Source: Shimwellia pseudoproteus (lineage in GTDB: Bacteria; Pseudomonadota; Gammaproteobacteria; Enterobacterales; Enterobacteriaceae). Taken from it: a stretch of 51,145 nucleotides of DNA. The stretch lies in assembly GCF_016415625.1 (NCBI RefSeq), contig NZ_WBXP01000028.1, positions 1 through 51,145 of the forward strand. Direction: 5' to 3'. The position numbers were made by a program, and so were the translations under genes. The notes under the pieces are model-generated. The model was not told the origin of the DNA and searched no databases. It saw only the letters and a program-made list of their open reading frames with translations. Below, piece after piece: positions 1 through 9,371 of this stretch (position 1 is the first letter of the stretch; every line of letters begins with the position of its first letter).

Positions 1-156
1 TTCGATGTGTTTGCGGGAAAAAAATCGGCCCAGATCCGCGAAATTTTAATCAGCGAGTCAGCTTGGGAAGAAATGACCTGCTTATTCGCACCTTCCCTAG
101 ATGAAAGTAAAGGGAAAAAATTAAATTTTCCCACTAAATTTCGCTATAAAAAATAA
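1..156 (+). CDS. Possible 3' end of an unrecognised gene running in from upstream
   Basis: Frame 1 is open from the first base to a TAA at 154-156 (51 codons) and has no obvious start inside the window. It would therefore be the C-terminal end of a longer protein, finishing in a basic stretch (KFRYKK). I do not recognise it. The stretch becomes AT-rich after about base 100, and an open frame of this length can occur by chance, so this is only a candidate. Confidence 0.3.
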   Translation, partial: FDVFAGKKSAQIREILISESAWEEMTCLFAPSLDESKGKKLNFPTKFRYKK

Positions 157-212
157 CAACCCCTAAAGCGATAAAATTATTATGCAAGAGGGTTAATTTT
201 TTTATTAAAAAA

Positions 213-228
213 TACTCACTAAAGGGTA
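213..228. promoter_or_regulatory. Candidate NarL 7-2-7 site upstream of fdnG
   Basis: TACTCACTAAAGGGTA is two inverted heptamers, TACTCAC and TACCCTT, separated by two bases. That is the geometry of a NarL/NarP 7-2-7 site (heptamer TACYNMT), with one mismatch per half. Nitrate-activated NarL control of fdnG is established in E. coli. The site lies about 100 bases before the start codon, and binding here is inferred. Confidence 0.5.
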
Positions 229-252
229 GATTATCGGTTAATACCGCCAGAT

Positions 253-266
253 TTGATTTCGCGCAA
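253..266. promoter_or_regulatory. Candidate FNR half-site pair in the fdnG promoter
   Basis: TTGAT-TTCG-CGCAA has a perfect left FNR half-site (TTGAT) and a degenerate right half compared with ATCAA. A -10-like TGTTAT lies at 285-290, which puts the site roughly 38-41 bases before the likely transcription start, the normal class II position. Anaerobic FNR activation of fdnGHI is known in E. coli. The assignment here rests on pattern and position only. Confidence 0.4.
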
Positions 267-328
267 GGTCCCCACTCTGCTGACTGTTATTTTCGCTGCG
301 CTCAATGTAAATAAAAATGAGGTAAGCA

Positions 329-3300
329 ATGGACGTCAGCCGCAGACAGTTTTTTAAAATCTGCGCCGGCGGGATGGCAGGTACAACGGTTGCCGCACTC
401 GGGTTTGCGCCGAAAACGGCACTGGCAGAGGTGCGTGAATACAAATTACTGCGGTCTAAAGAGACCCGTAACACCTGTACCTATTGTTCCGTAGGCTGTG
501 GATTACTGATTTATAGCCTGGGAGACGGGGCGAAAAATGCCCGCGCCACCATCACCCATATTGAAGGGGATCCTGACCACCCGGTAAGCCGGGGGGCACT
601 CTGCCCGAAAGGCGCCGGTCTGCTTGACTATGTACACAGTGAGAACCGCCTGCGCTACCCGGAATACCGCGCGCCGGGGTCCGATAAATGGCAGCGTATC
701 AGTTGGCAAGAGGCCACCACCCGCATCGCCCGCCTGATGAAACAGGACCGCGACAGCAACTTTATCGAAAAAGACAGCCAGGGCACCACCGTCAACCGCT
801 GGCTCTCCACCGGGATGCTGTGCGCCTCTGCCGCCAGCAATGAAACCGGCCTGCTGACCCACAAATTTGCCCGCTCCCTCGGGATGCTGGCGGTAGATAA
901 CCAGGCGCGCGTCTGACACGGACCAACGGTAGCAAGTCTTGCTCCAACATTTGGTCGCGGTGCGATGACCAACCACTGGGTTGATATCAAAAATGCCAAC
1001 GTCGTCGTCGTGATGGGCGGTAATGCCGCTGAAGCACATCCGGTGGGATTCCGCTGGGCGATGGAAGCCAAAAATAACAACGATGCCACGCTTATCGTGG
1101 TCGATCCGCGCTTCACCCGCACGGCTTCCGTGGCGGATATCTATGCCCCGATCCGTTCCGGCACCGACATTACGTTCCTGTCCGGGGTGATCCTGTATCT
1201 GATTAACCATCAGAAAATTAACGCCGAGTACGTTAAAAACTACACCAATGCCAGCCTGCTGGTACGGGACGATTTTAGCTTCGAAGACGGCTTATTCAGC
1301 GGGTATGACGCCGACAAGCGCCACTATGATAAAACCAGCTGGAATTACCAATTCGGCAGCGACGGTTATGCCCTGCGTGATGACACGCTCCAGCACCCGC
1401 GCTGCGTATGGAACCTACTCAAAGCGCATGTCTCTCGCTATACCCCGGACATAGTGGAAAAAATCTGCGGTACGCCACAGCAAGACTTCCTGAAAGTGTG
1501 CGAAGTGCTGGCCTCGACCAGTGCCCCGGATCGCACCACCAGCTTCTTGTATGCCCTGGGCTGGACCCAGCACAGCGTCGGTTCGCAGAATATCCGCACC
1601 ATGGCGATGATCCAGCTACTGCTGGGGAATATGGGGATGGCCGGGGGTGGCGTTAACGCCCTGCGCGGCCACTCAAATATCCAGGGGCTGACCGACCTTG
1701 GCCTGCTCTCTACCAGCCTGCCGGGTTATCTGACCCTGCCCTCGGACCAGCACACCACTCTGGAAAGTTATCTGGCGGCCAACACGCCGCGGGCCACGTT
1801 ACCCGGCCAGGTAAACTACTGGGGCAACTACCCGAAATTTTTCGTCAGCCTGATGAAAAGCTTCTATGGCGATCAGGCCCGCAAAGAGAACCAGTGGGGC
1901 TTTGACTGGCTACCGAAGTGGGATCAGTCTTACGACACGCTGCGCTACTTCGACATGATGGATAAGGGCCAGGTGAATGGCTATCTTTGCCAGGGCTTCA
2001 ACCCGGTAGCCTCCTTCCCGGACAAAAATAAAGTGGTGGCCACCCTCAGTAAGCTGAAATACCTGGTCATCATCGATCCGCTGGTAACGGAGACCAGTAA
2101 CTTCTGGCAGAACCACGGCGAGATGAACGATGTCGATCCGTCCGCCATCCAGACGGAGGTCTTCCGCCTGCCCTCTACCTGCTTTGCAGAAGAAGACGGC
2201 TCTATTGTTAACTCCGGCCGCTGGCTGCAGTGGCACTGGAAAGCGGCAAGCGCCCCGGGGGAAGCCCTCAACGATGGCGCAATCCTCGCCGGGATCTACC
2301 ACCAGTTGCGCACCCTGTACCGCAATGAAGGCGGCCGCGGCGCAGAACCGCTGCTCAACATGCGCTGGGATTATCATCAGCCGGACAGCCCGGAATCTGA
2401 AGAGATAGCCAAAGACAACAACGGCTATGCGCTGGCCGACCTGTATGACACCAGTGGCGCACTGGTGGCGAAAAAGGGCCAGTTGCTGGACAGCTTCGCC
2501 CTGCTGCGTGATGACGGCACCACTGCGTCATCCTGCTGGATCTGGACCGGGAGCTGGACCGAAAAAGGCAACCAGATGGCCAACCGCGACAACAGCGACC
2601 CTTCCGGGCTGGGTAACACCCTCGGCTGGGCCTGGGCCTGGCCACTGAACCGTCGGGTGCTGTACAACCGTGCCTCAGCGGATCCACAAGGGAAACCCTG
2701 GGATGCCAAACGGATGCTGATCCAGTGGAACGGTAATAAATGGGTGGGCAACGATATTCCCGACTACAACACTGCCGCGCCGGGGAGTGGCGTCAATCCG
2801 TTTATTATGCAGCCGGAAGGGCTGGGCCGCCTGTTTGCCATCGACAAAATGGCGGAAGGGCCGTTCCCGGAACACTATGAACCCTTTGAAACGCCGGTCG
2901 GTACCAATCTGCTGCACCCGAACGTTATCTCGAACCCGGCGGCCCGGGTATTTGCCGACGATGCGAAACGCCTCGGCAGCGCCGATGAGTTCCCCTATGT
3001 CGGCACGACGTATCGCCTTACCGAGCACTTCCACACCTGGACCAAAAACGCCCGGCTTAACGCCATCGCCCAGCCGGAACAGTTTGTCGAGATAAGCGAA
3101 TCCCTCGCCCGCGCCAAAGGCATTGCCAACGGGGATCGGGTACGGGTTAGCAGTAAACGTGGGTTTATCCGCGCCGTGGCGGTGGTAACCCGCCGCCTGC
3201 AATCCCTGAATATCAACGGAAAAACCGTGGAAACCGTCGGCCTGCCGCTGCACTGGGGGTTTGAAGGGGTCGCCCGTAAAGGCTACCTGGTGAATACGCT

Positions 3301-3376
3301 GACCCCGGGGGTTGGGGATGCTAATTCACAAACGCCGGAATATAAGGCGTTCCTGGTAAACCTGGAAAAGGCATAA
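329..3376 (+). CDS. fdnG: Formate dehydrogenase-N, selenocysteine alpha subunit
   Basis: Catalytic subunit of the respiratory formate dehydrogenase, oxidising formate in the periplasm with a bis-MGD molybdenum cofactor and passing electrons to FdnH. The in-frame TGA at 914-916 is codon 196 and is read as selenocysteine: it is followed by His-Gly-Pro, and the frame continues without a break for 1015 residues, the E. coli length. The N terminus carries a Tat signal (SRRQFFK at 4-10, ALA cleavage near 33), and Cys50, Cys53, Cys57 and Cys92 ligate a [4Fe-4S] cluster. GAGG about eight bases upstream sets the start. The N terminus (MDVSRRQ) and the FdnH/FdnI partners favour fdn over fdo. Automated callers will split it at the TGA. 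Confidence 0.96.
914..955 (+). promoter_or_regulatory. Selenocysteine codon with bacterial SECIS element
   Basis: The UGA at 914-916 is immediately followed by sequence nearly identical to the E. coli fdnG SECIS region, including the GGTAGCAAGTCTTGCTCC segment that forms the SelB-binding apical hairpin. It recruits SelB-Sec-tRNA so that the codon is read as selenocysteine. The right-hand boundary is approximate. Confidence 0.8.
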
Positions 3377-3388
3377 GGAGCCCATATT

Positions 3389-4276
3389 ATGTCCATGCAA
3401 TCCCAAGACATTCTTAAACGTTCCGCCACCAACGGGTTTACCCCCCCGGCCCAGGTGCGGGATCACCAGACCGAAGTCGCCAAGCTAATTGACGTCTCCA
3501 CCTGCATTGGCTGCAAAGCCTGCCAGGTGGCCTGTTCGGAATGGAACGATATCCGCGATGAGGTTGGCCACTGTGTGGGGGTCTATGACAACCCGGCGGA
3601 TCTGAGCGCCAAGTCCTGGACCGTGATGCGTTTTTCGGAAACCACCCAGAATGGAAAACTGGAGTGGCTTATCCGCAAAGACGGCTGTATGCACTGTGAA
3701 GATCCGGGCTGCCTGAAGGCATGCCCGTCTGCCGGGGCCATTGTCCAGTACGTGAACGGCATTGTGGACTTTAAATCCGAGCACTGTATTGGCTGCGGTT
3801 ACTGCATCGCCGGGTGCCCGTTCCATATTCCGCGGCTAAACCCCGACGATAACCGGGTCTATAAATGTACGCTGTGTGTGGACCGGGTCAGCGTGGGTCA
3901 GGAGCCAGCCTGTGTCAAAACCTGCCCCACCGGCGCTATCCATTTTGGCAGCAAGCAAGAGATGCTGGAAATAGCAGAACAGCGGGTGGCAAAACTGCGC
4001 CAGCGCGGCTACCCCAACGCCGGGGTCTATAACCCGCAGGGCGTGGGCGGCACCCATGTGATGTATGTCCTGCATCATGCGGACCAGCCGGAGCTGTACC
4101 ACAATCTGCCGAACGATCCGCAGATTGATGTGCCGATTAATCTCTGGAAAGGCATCCTGAAACCGCTGTCCGCTGCGGGCTTTATTGCCACCTTCGCCGG
4201 GTTAATCTTCCACTACATCGGCGTGGGGCCTAATAAAGAAACCGATGATGATGACGAGGAGGAACATCATGACTAA
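3389..4276 (+). CDS. fdnH: Formate dehydrogenase-N, iron-sulfur beta subunit
   Basis: Electron-transfer subunit linking FdnG to the haem subunit FdnI. The 295 residues contain four ferredoxin-type cysteine clusters: one at Cys39/42/45/49, one in [13 protein letters not shown], one in [11 protein letters not shown], and one in CTLC plus CVKTC. A single C-terminal membrane helix around 256-278 and an acidic tail follow. Length and sequence match E. coli FdnH. It starts 12 bases after fdnG, with AAGGAG ahead of the ATG, and a second in-frame ATG two codons later is possible. Its end overlaps fdnI by eight bases. Confidence 0.95.
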   Translation: MSMQSQDILKRSATNGFTPPAQVRDHQTEVAKLIDVSTCIGCKACQVACSEWNDIRDEVGHCVGVYDNPADLSAKSWTVMRFSETTQNGKLEWLIRKDGCMHCEDPGCLKACPSAGAIVQYVNGIVDFKSEHCIGCGYCIAGCPFHIPRLNPDDNRVYKCTLCVDRVSVGQEPACVKTCPTGAIHFGSKQEMLEIAEQRVAKLRQRGYPNAGVYNPQGVGGTHVMYVLHHADQPELYHNLPNDPQIDVPINLWKGILKPLSAAGFIATFAGLIFHYIGVGPNKETDDDDEEEHHD

Positions 4277-4922
4277 GCAGAGCAAGATGATTGTCCGAAC
4301 CACGTTTATTGATCGGGCCTGCCACTGGACAGTGGTTATCTGCTTCTTTCTGGTGTCGCTGTCCGGCATTGCGCTGTTCTTCCCCACCCTACAGTGGCTG
4401 ACAGAAACCTTCGGCACCCCGCAAATGGGCCGCATTCTGCATCCCTTTTTTGGGGTGGTTATCTTCTTTGCCCTGATGTTTATGTTTGTCCGCTTTGTGA
4501 AACACAACATCCCGGATAAAGAGGATCTGCCGTGGCTCAAAGGCATTGTTGAAGTACTGAAAGGCAACGAGCATAAGGTTGCCCGGGTAGGAAAATACAA
4601 TGCCGGGCAGAAAATGATGTTCTGGAGCATCATGAGCATGATTTTCGTGCTACTGGTGACCGGGATTATTATCTGGCGACCTTACTTTGCGCCGCTGTTC
4701 CCCATCAAACTGGTGCGCTGGTGCCTGTTGCTCCACGCCACGGCAGCCATTGTGCTGATCCACGCGATACTTATCCATATGTATATGGCGTTCTGGGTGA
4801 AAGGCTCCATTACCGGGATGATCGAAGGGAAAGTCAGCCGTCGCTGGGCCAAAAAGCACCACCCGCGCTGGTATGACGAGGTCGAAGCGCAAGAGCAGCA
4901 ACAGCAACAGCAACAGAAATAA
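4269..4922 (+). CDS. fdnI: Formate dehydrogenase-N, cytochrome b556 gamma subunit
   Basis: Inner-membrane dihaem cytochrome b that passes electrons to menaquinone on the cytoplasmic side. The start at 4269 ([10 protein letters not shown]) matches the E. coli protein, follows GAGGA, and gives 217 residues, the family length. An upstream in-frame ATG at 4245 lies inside fdnH and is rejected. Four hydrophobic segments are visible, with haem-ligand histidines expected in RACHWTV, LHPFFG and the [11 protein letters not shown] helix. The C-terminal tail ends in seven consecutive glutamines encoded by a (CAGCAA) repeat, which the E. coli protein lacks as I recall it. Confidence 0.95.
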   Translation: MTKQSKMIVRTTFIDRACHWTVVICFFLVSLSGIALFFPTLQWLTETFGTPQMGRILHPFFGVVIFFALMFMFVRFVKHNIPDKEDLPWLKGIVEVLKGNEHKVARVGKYNAGQKMMFWSIMSMIFVLLVTGIIIWRPYFAPLFPIKLVRWCLLLHATAAIVLIHAILIHMYMAFWVKGSITGMIEGKVSRRWAKKHHPRWYDEVEAQEQQQQQQQK

Positions 4923-4943
4923 CCCGCCTCTGGCGTTAATACC

Positions 4944-4996
4944 GGAACAGGCACCCCGGCGACGGTGCCTGTTCCTGCCACCGCCCTTCTTTTTAC
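4944..4996 (+). terminator. Rho-independent terminator after fdnGHI
   Basis: A perfect 12-bp stem, GGAACAGGCACC (4944-4955) paired with GGTGCCTGTTCC (4964-4975), has an 8-base loop. It is followed by a pyrimidine-rich run with TTTTT near 4990. It lies 22 bases after the fdnI stop. Confidence 0.8.
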
Positions 4997-5039
4997 CTTC
5001 TCTGGCACCACCGTCTTTCTGGCACCACACATCGGGTAT

Positions 5040-5068
5040 TTGCACAACCGCTTAGCATTCTGGACAAT
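5040..5068 (+). promoter_or_regulatory. Weak sigma-70-like promoter before the small membrane protein
   Basis: TTGCAC at 5040-5045 and GACAAT at 5063-5068 are separated by 17 bases, followed by an AGAGAG ribosome binding site and the ATG at 5094. Both hexamers are only partial matches, so this is a suggestion based on spacing and position. Confidence 0.3.
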
Positions 5069-5093
5069 AGCGTTTTAACCAGAGAGTAACATC

Positions 5094-5348
5094 ATGATCC
5101 GCCATCCCCTCGAAACCCTGGTCAGCGCAGGAGGCATTCTGTTACTGGCCCTGTTATCCTGCCTGCTGCTCCCAGCCCCGGCCCTGAGCCTCGATCTGGC
5201 CCGCTGGCTGATAAACACCTTTCACCTCCAGGATCTTAACCAGCTCTACACCCTTATCTTCTGTCTGTGGTTTCTGCTGCTGGGTTGTGCCGAATACTTA
5301 CTGATCCGCTTTATCTGGCGGCGCTGGTTTTCTCCCGGGCACCACTGA
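5094..5348 (+). CDS. Small inner-membrane protein (DUF1158-like)
   Basis: An 84-residue, very hydrophobic protein with two clear membrane helices, about residues 10-35 and 50-75. Between them is a short amphipathic stretch (FHLQDLNQLYTL), and a basic tail (RFIWRRWFS) ends it. From memory this pattern matches the DUF1158 family of enterobacterial inner-membrane proteins, whose function is unknown; no search was run. AGAGAG precedes the ATG at a normal distance. It stands alone between the fdn terminator and the porin promoter region. Confidence 0.75.
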   Translation: MIRHPLETLVSAGGILLLALLSCLLLPAPALSLDLARWLINTFHLQDLNQLYTLIFCLWFLLLGCAEYLLIRFIWRRWFSPGHH

Positions 5349-5371
5349 CTGCCCTATCCCCCCTGATGCGC

Positions 5372-5503
5372 GGTATCTCGTGTCGGTATAACGCCACATC
5401 CCGAACCGGTCGCGCATCGCGGGATATTTCCTGCCTGAATAATACGTACAGATGCAATCACACCGTGGAAAATTGCGAGGTGTATCACCCATTATGAGAT
5501 ACC
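5372..5503. repeat. Inverted repeat flanking about 115 bases
   Basis: GGTATCTC (5372-5379) is repeated inverted as GAGATACC (5496-5503), and the match extends one base outward on each side. Inside are a smaller ATCCCG/CGGGAT pair near 5399-5434 and the palindrome GGTGTATCACC. It could be a degenerate miniature element or a structured RNA. The arms are too short to decide. Confidence 0.3.
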
Positions 5504-6058
5504 GGTACGTCGTTTTGTGAAGTCAGTGAAAATTGCGGGCGATAAAATATTAAATATGAATACAGCCTAAATAAATAATCACTATCCTGGAAAATAGTAA
5601 ATTCTATTATTGACGCTTGCACAGAAGATGATTGTCAGCCGGGGAACTATCCCCACCAGACTGATAATGCGGTTTATCATTTTCACAAAAACCCAGGCAA
5701 TGGATTAGCACCCTTTAATAAATCGCCAACTAACAAAATACACTAAAAATATTATCTATATTTAGAGAATAATGTTTGTAAATTGTTCTAAAATCGTTGC
5801 GATACCAAATAAAAACACGCCTAACCCACAAGCAAACCACAATCAACCAATTGATAAATATAGATAAAAAATAAAAAACCTCAAAATGACATTATTCTTG
5901 ATTGTACAAAATAACGCCATAATACCAATGGCGATTATATTAAACTACGTTACTGTTTCAGCATTTAGTTTTATTTCCCACGGTTCTATACATAATAAAA
6001 ATTATTTCTTTACATAAAATTAACCATTAATCGTTATTAATATCGCCATTTTGTTTTA

Positions 6059-6074
6059 TGTGATTTTAATCACG
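6059..6074. promoter_or_regulatory. CRP-like operator in the porin promoter
   Basis: TGTGATTTTAATCACG has the CRP architecture TGTGA-N6-TCACA, with 9 of 10 half-site bases matching. A -10-like TATATT follows at 6090-6095, so the site would sit near -36 to -41, a class II activating position. Catabolite control is known for some enterobacterial porins. The leader to the ATG would be about 140 bases. Confidence 0.55.
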
Positions 6075-6247
6075 CAAGAAAATGAACTTTATATTGATCG
6101 ACGAAAGGTTATTGGTAGTATTCAGGCATCGGCCAAAAGTTAATACCGATGATAGCAACAATGGCGACAATAAATTACAGCCAGTCTTAATATCAATAAC
6201 TATAAGCAGAGTGTTATTCCTGCTCTGGATTAATTACGGGTAATCGA

Positions 6248-7318
6248 ATGAAATATAATAAATTGGCAGTGGTTGTTTCATCCCTCCTGTTAGTCTCTGC
6301 TGGCGTTGGCGCGGCGGAAATTTATAACAAAGACGGCAACAAGCTGGATTTGTACGGCAAAGTTGATGCGCGTCATCAGTTCTCTGACAACAAAGGCGCC
6401 GACGGCGACCAGACCTACGTTCGCTTAGGTTTCCGCGGTGAAACCCAGATTAACGACCTGCTCACCGGCTACGGCCAGTGGGAATACAACATCCAGGGCA
6501 ACACCGATGAAGGTAACTCCAATACCGCAACCCGTCTGGCATTTGCCGGGATGCGGGTCGGCGACTACGGCGCCTTCGACTACGGCCGTAACTACGGCGT
6601 AAACTACGACATCGAAGCCTGGACCGATATCCTGCCGGTGTTCGGCGGTGACTCTTACTCCGGTTCCGATAAATTTATGACCGGCCGCGGTAACGGCATG
6701 GCGACCTACCGTAACAATGGTTTCTTTGGCCTGGTTGACGGCCTGAACTTTGCCCTGCAGTACCAGGGTAAAAATGAAAAAGGCAGCGGTGCGGAAAACA
6801 AACGCGGCACCAGCACCCAGAACGGCGACGGTTACGGCTTGTCCACCACCTACGAATTTGACGGCTTTGCTATCGGGGGTTCCTACGCGAACTCTGACCG
6901 TACTGACGACCAGGTGCGGGTAAAAAGCGGTGACCACGCAGAAGCCTGGAACGTGGGTCTGAAATACGACGCCAACAATATCTACCTGGCGACCAACTAT
7001 GCGGAAACCCGCAATATGACCGCCTACGGCACAGACTCCCTCATTGCGCCGAAAACCCAGAGCATTGAGGCGGTTGCCCAGTATCAGTTTGACTTCGGCC
7101 TGCGTCCGTCACTGGCTTATCTGCAGACCAAAGGCAAACACCTGGCCTCCGGTAAGAGCTCCGAGGATCTGGTGAAATATATCGAAGTGGGCGCCAGCTA
7201 CTACTTCAATAAAAACATGGCCACCTACGTGGACTACAAAATTAACCTGCTGGACGACAACGACCTGGGTATCAATACTGACAACGTGGTCGGTGTTGGC
7301 ATGGTTTACCAGTTCTAA
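6248..7318 (+). CDS. General outer-membrane porin, OmpC/OmpD family
   Basis: A 16-strand trimeric beta-barrel porin for small hydrophilic solutes. The 356-residue precursor has a Sec signal peptide (residues 1-22) and a mature start of [16 protein letters not shown] typical of OmpC, OmpF, OmpN and OmpD. It ends in the terminal Phe (GMVYQF) needed for BAM recognition. The eyelet loop reads PVFGGD at 130-135 where relatives have PEFGGD, so the conserved acidic residue at position 131 is Val. Proximity to fdnGHI recalls Salmonella ompD/nmpC, which from memory lies close to fdnGHI. The exact orthologue (OmpC, OmpD or OmpN) cannot be settled here, so no symbol is given. Confidence 0.92.
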   Translation: MKYNKLAVVVSSLLLVSAGVGAAEIYNKDGNKLDLYGKVDARHQFSDNKGADGDQTYVRLGFRGETQINDLLTGYGQWEYNIQGNTDEGNSNTATRLAFAGMRVGDYGAFDYGRNYGVNYDIEAWTDILPVFGGDSYSGSDKFMTGRGNGMATYRNNGFFGLVDGLNFALQYQGKNEKGSGAENKRGTSTQNGDGYGLSTTYEFDGFAIGGSYANSDRTDDQVRVKSGDHAEAWNVGLKYDANNIYLATNYAETRNMTAYGTDSLIAPKTQSIEAVAQYQFDFGLRPSLAYLQTKGKHLASGKSSEDLVKYIEVGASYYFNKNMATYVDYKINLLDDNDLGINTDNVVGVGMVYQF

Positions 7319-7348
7319 TCCCGCGCGCATCCTGCGCAGCAACACAGG

Positions 7349-7380
7349 CCCCCGCCCCGGCATTCCGGTGCGGGGGTTTT
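7349..7380 (+). terminator. Rho-independent terminator after the porin
   Basis: CCCCCGC (7349-7355) pairs with GCGGGGG (7370-7376), enclosing a second CCGG/CCGG helix with a CATT loop, and is followed directly by TTTT. It lies 31 bases after the porin stop. Confidence 0.85.
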
Positions 7381-7504
7381 GCATTATTAACAATGGTTAT
7401 CATCATCATAACGATTTATTACTTCCCCCGGCCCGCTAAACCCCGCAGGATACGCCGGGACACCCGGCAACCGCCGGAAAGATTGCCACATATCAGGAAA
7501 CGCT

Positions 7505-8470
7505 ATGCTACCAGCCACTTATCGCGCCTGGGTATGGACCGGGGGCGCACTGCCATCGGGCCTTGAATTACACACCCGCCCCATGATAACCGCCGCCCCG
7601 GGGGACGTTATTGTCCGCCTCAGTACCATTGGCCTGAACCCGGTGGACTGGAAACTGCTGGATATAAAACAACAGCACATCCCCGGGGTGGACGGCAGCG
7701 GTATCGTGGTGGCCTGTGGCCCGGGGGTCGACAATCACTGGCTGGGGAAACGCGTGGCCTGGCACCAGAGCCTGCTGCGGGACGGCAGTTTCGCGCAGTA
7801 CACCACGCTACCGGCCCGGGTGCTGATGACGGTGCCCGATCAACTGGATGATACCCAGGCGGCGGCATTCCCCTGCCCGGGGCTCACCGCCTGGCAGTCA
7901 CTGGATAAAGTACCTGCCCGGGCCGGGGAAACCGTGCTGATCAGCGGGGCCGGCGGCTCCGTGGGCCATTATCTGCTGCAAATGGCCGTCCGCCGTGGTT
8001 TTACCGTGCATACCCTGAGCCACCGCCGCCACTTTGCGCGCCTGAGCGCCCTTGGCGCGGCGGTTACTCTCGAAGAGCCCGCCGTGGCCGGTGGTGATGT
8101 CCCCTGGGGTGAGCGTTACTATGCTATCTGGGATGCGGTCCACGAAAGCCGTGCCGCCTGGCTGGGTGAGCACTTACGGGCCAATGGCCATCTGGTCACT
8201 ATCCAGGGCCGGGCAACCCTCTGGCCCTGGGCGCCGTTTGCTAAGGCTATTTCACTGCACGAAGTGGCGCTGGGTGCATTGCACAGTGCCGGTGACAACC
8301 ACGACTGGCAGCGGCTAACCCAGGATGGTGATGCGCTGTTACAGCAACTGGCCAGTGGTCAATTAGCCACCGAGCCGCTGGTCACCAGCGCCTTTGAGGC
8401 CCTTGACACGGCACTGTTTCGCCTGAAAAACCGGGATTTCTCCGGCAAAATGGTTATCCCACTGGGCTAA
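7505..8470 (+). CDS. Zinc-independent MDR-family oxidoreductase (quinone reductase-like)
   Basis: A 321-residue medium-chain dehydrogenase/reductase. The GroES-like N-terminal half contains GLNPVDWKLLD and PGVDGSGIV. The Rossmann half begins near residue 136 with AGETVLISGAGGSVGHYLLQ, a dinucleotide-binding glycine motif. The cysteine and histidine ligands of zinc alcohol dehydrogenases are absent, which points to an NAD(P)H quinone or enone reductase. It is preceded by AGGAAA at a good distance. It is monocistronic, between the porin terminator and a hairpin shared with the convergent tauD. The substrate is not predictable. Confidence 0.85.
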   Translation: MLPATYRAWVWTGGALPSGLELHTRPMITAAPGDVIVRLSTIGLNPVDWKLLDIKQQHIPGVDGSGIVVACGPGVDNHWLGKRVAWHQSLLRDGSFAQYTTLPARVLMTVPDQLDDTQAAAFPCPGLTAWQSLDKVPARAGETVLISGAGGSVGHYLLQMAVRRGFTVHTLSHRRHFARLSALGAAVTLEEPAVAGGDVPWGERYYAIWDAVHESRAAWLGEHLRANGHLVTIQGRATLWPWAPFAKAISLHEVALGALHSAGDNHDWQRLTQDGDALLQQLASGQLATEPLVTSAFEALDTALFRLKNRDFSGKMVIPLG

Positions 8471-8477
8471 TGCTGCG

Positions 8478-8506
8478 CCGGGCAGAGGCAGACCGCTTCT
8501 GCCCGG
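8478..8506. terminator. Bidirectional terminator hairpin between the MDR gene and tauD
   Basis: CCGGGCAGA (8478-8486) pairs perfectly with TCTGCCCGG (8498-8506) in the 52-base gap between two convergent genes. There is no clear U-run on either side, so termination is inferred from position. Confidence 0.5.
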
Positions 8507-8522
8507 TAACGCTGCCACCGGC

Positions 8523-9371
8523 TCAGCCGCGGTAAAAGGGTTTATCCCCCAGCACCGTTGCCCGGTGCATAATACGCCGCTGGGGCAGATAGTCGGCATT
8601 AGCATAATGCTGGGTAACCCGGTTATCCCAGATAGCCACATCCCCCACCTGCCAGCGCCAGCGCACCTGAAACGCCGGCTGGGTAATATGCGCAAACAAA
8701 AAGCCCAGCAGCGCCTCGCTCTCTTTCGGGGTCACCCCCACCAGCCGGGTAGTAAAACCTTCATTCACGAACAGCGCCTCCCGGCCACTCACCGGGTGAG
8801 TACGCACCACCGGATGCAACTGCGGCGGATGGTCAGCCACCGCCCGCAACCAGCGCTGATGCTCCTGCTCACTGTGGCGATAGTTGTGCTCCGGGAACGA
8901 TTTACGAAAGTCATGCTCCCCCTGCAGGCCGCGCAGCAGCGCTTTTACCCCGTCGGATAACGCCTCCCAGGCGGCAATGCCGCTGCTCCACAGCGTATCG
9001 CCACCGGTTTCCGGGAGCTGTTTTGCCGCCAGAATAGCCACCGCGGGTGGGGTATCAATAAAGGTGACATCGGTGTGCCAGTTATCATTATCCGGCGGAT
9101 TATCGTTATGGGTATCGAGCACAATAATCTCATCAACCCCGGGGGCATGAGGATAAACCGGGTGAATATGCAGATCCCCAAAGCGCCGGGCCAGATCCCG
9201 CTGCTGTGTCGGCGAGATATCCTGGCCCTTCAGGAAAATGACCTGGTGGCGTAACAGCGCATGGTATAACTGCTCAAACTGGTTATCGCTCAGGGCGCGG
9301 CGCAGATCCAGCCCTCCAATGCTGGCGCCGATAGCCGGGCCCAGTGCGTCAATATGGATACGTTCGTTCAT
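8523..9371 (-). CDS. tauD: Taurine dioxygenase
   Basis: Fe(II)/2-oxoglutarate-dependent dioxygenase that hydroxylates taurine, releasing sulfite and aminoacetaldehyde, so that taurine can serve as a sulfur source. The protein has 282 residues. The iron ligands His99 and Asp101 (NWHTDVTF) and His255 (TQHYANAD) are all present at the same numbers as in E. coli TauD. It is the last gene of tauABCD, and its start overlaps the end of tauC by four bases (ATGA), indicating translational coupling. Confidence 0.96.
   Translation of the reverse strand: MNERIHIDALGPAIGASIGGLDLRRALSDNQFEQLYHALLRHQVIFLKGQDISPTQQRDLARRFGDLHIHPVYPHAPGVDEIIVLDTHNDNPPDNDNWHTDVTFIDTPPAVAILAAKQLPETGGDTLWSSGIAAWEALSDGVKALLRGLQGEHDFRKSFPEHNYRHSEQEHQRWLRAVADHPPQLHPVVRTHPVSGREALFVNEGFTTRLVGVTPKESEALLGFLFAHITQPAFQVRWRWQVGDVAIWDNRVTQHYANADYLPQRRIMHRATVLGDKPFYRG

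Larger units (their letters stand above)
5349..6247. other. AT-rich intergenic region ahead of the porin
   Basis: About 900 bases with no convincing gene. The first 160 bases hold a GGTATCTC/GAGATACC inverted repeat at 5372-5503. The rest, especially 5700-6060, is strongly AT-rich with many A and T tracts, as expected for an H-NS-bound, curved porin promoter region. A CRP-like site lies at 6059-6074. I looked for a divergent MicF-type antisense RNA and found no recognisable match. Confidence 0.6.

Noticed and set aside
914..916. In-frame TGA that could make fdnG look like a pseudogene
   Set aside because: It is the expected selenocysteine codon 196, with a conserved SECIS region and uninterrupted homology on both sides.
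503..1210. Long minus-strand open frame opposite fdnG
   Set aside because: It mirrors a GC-rich gene in the complementary frame and has no family resemblance. Similar shadows occur opposite bcsC, bcsB and ppk.
5349..6247. MicF-type antisense RNA divergent from the porin
   Set aside because: No segment resembled MicF or carried a hairpin with a U-run on the minus strand at the expected place.
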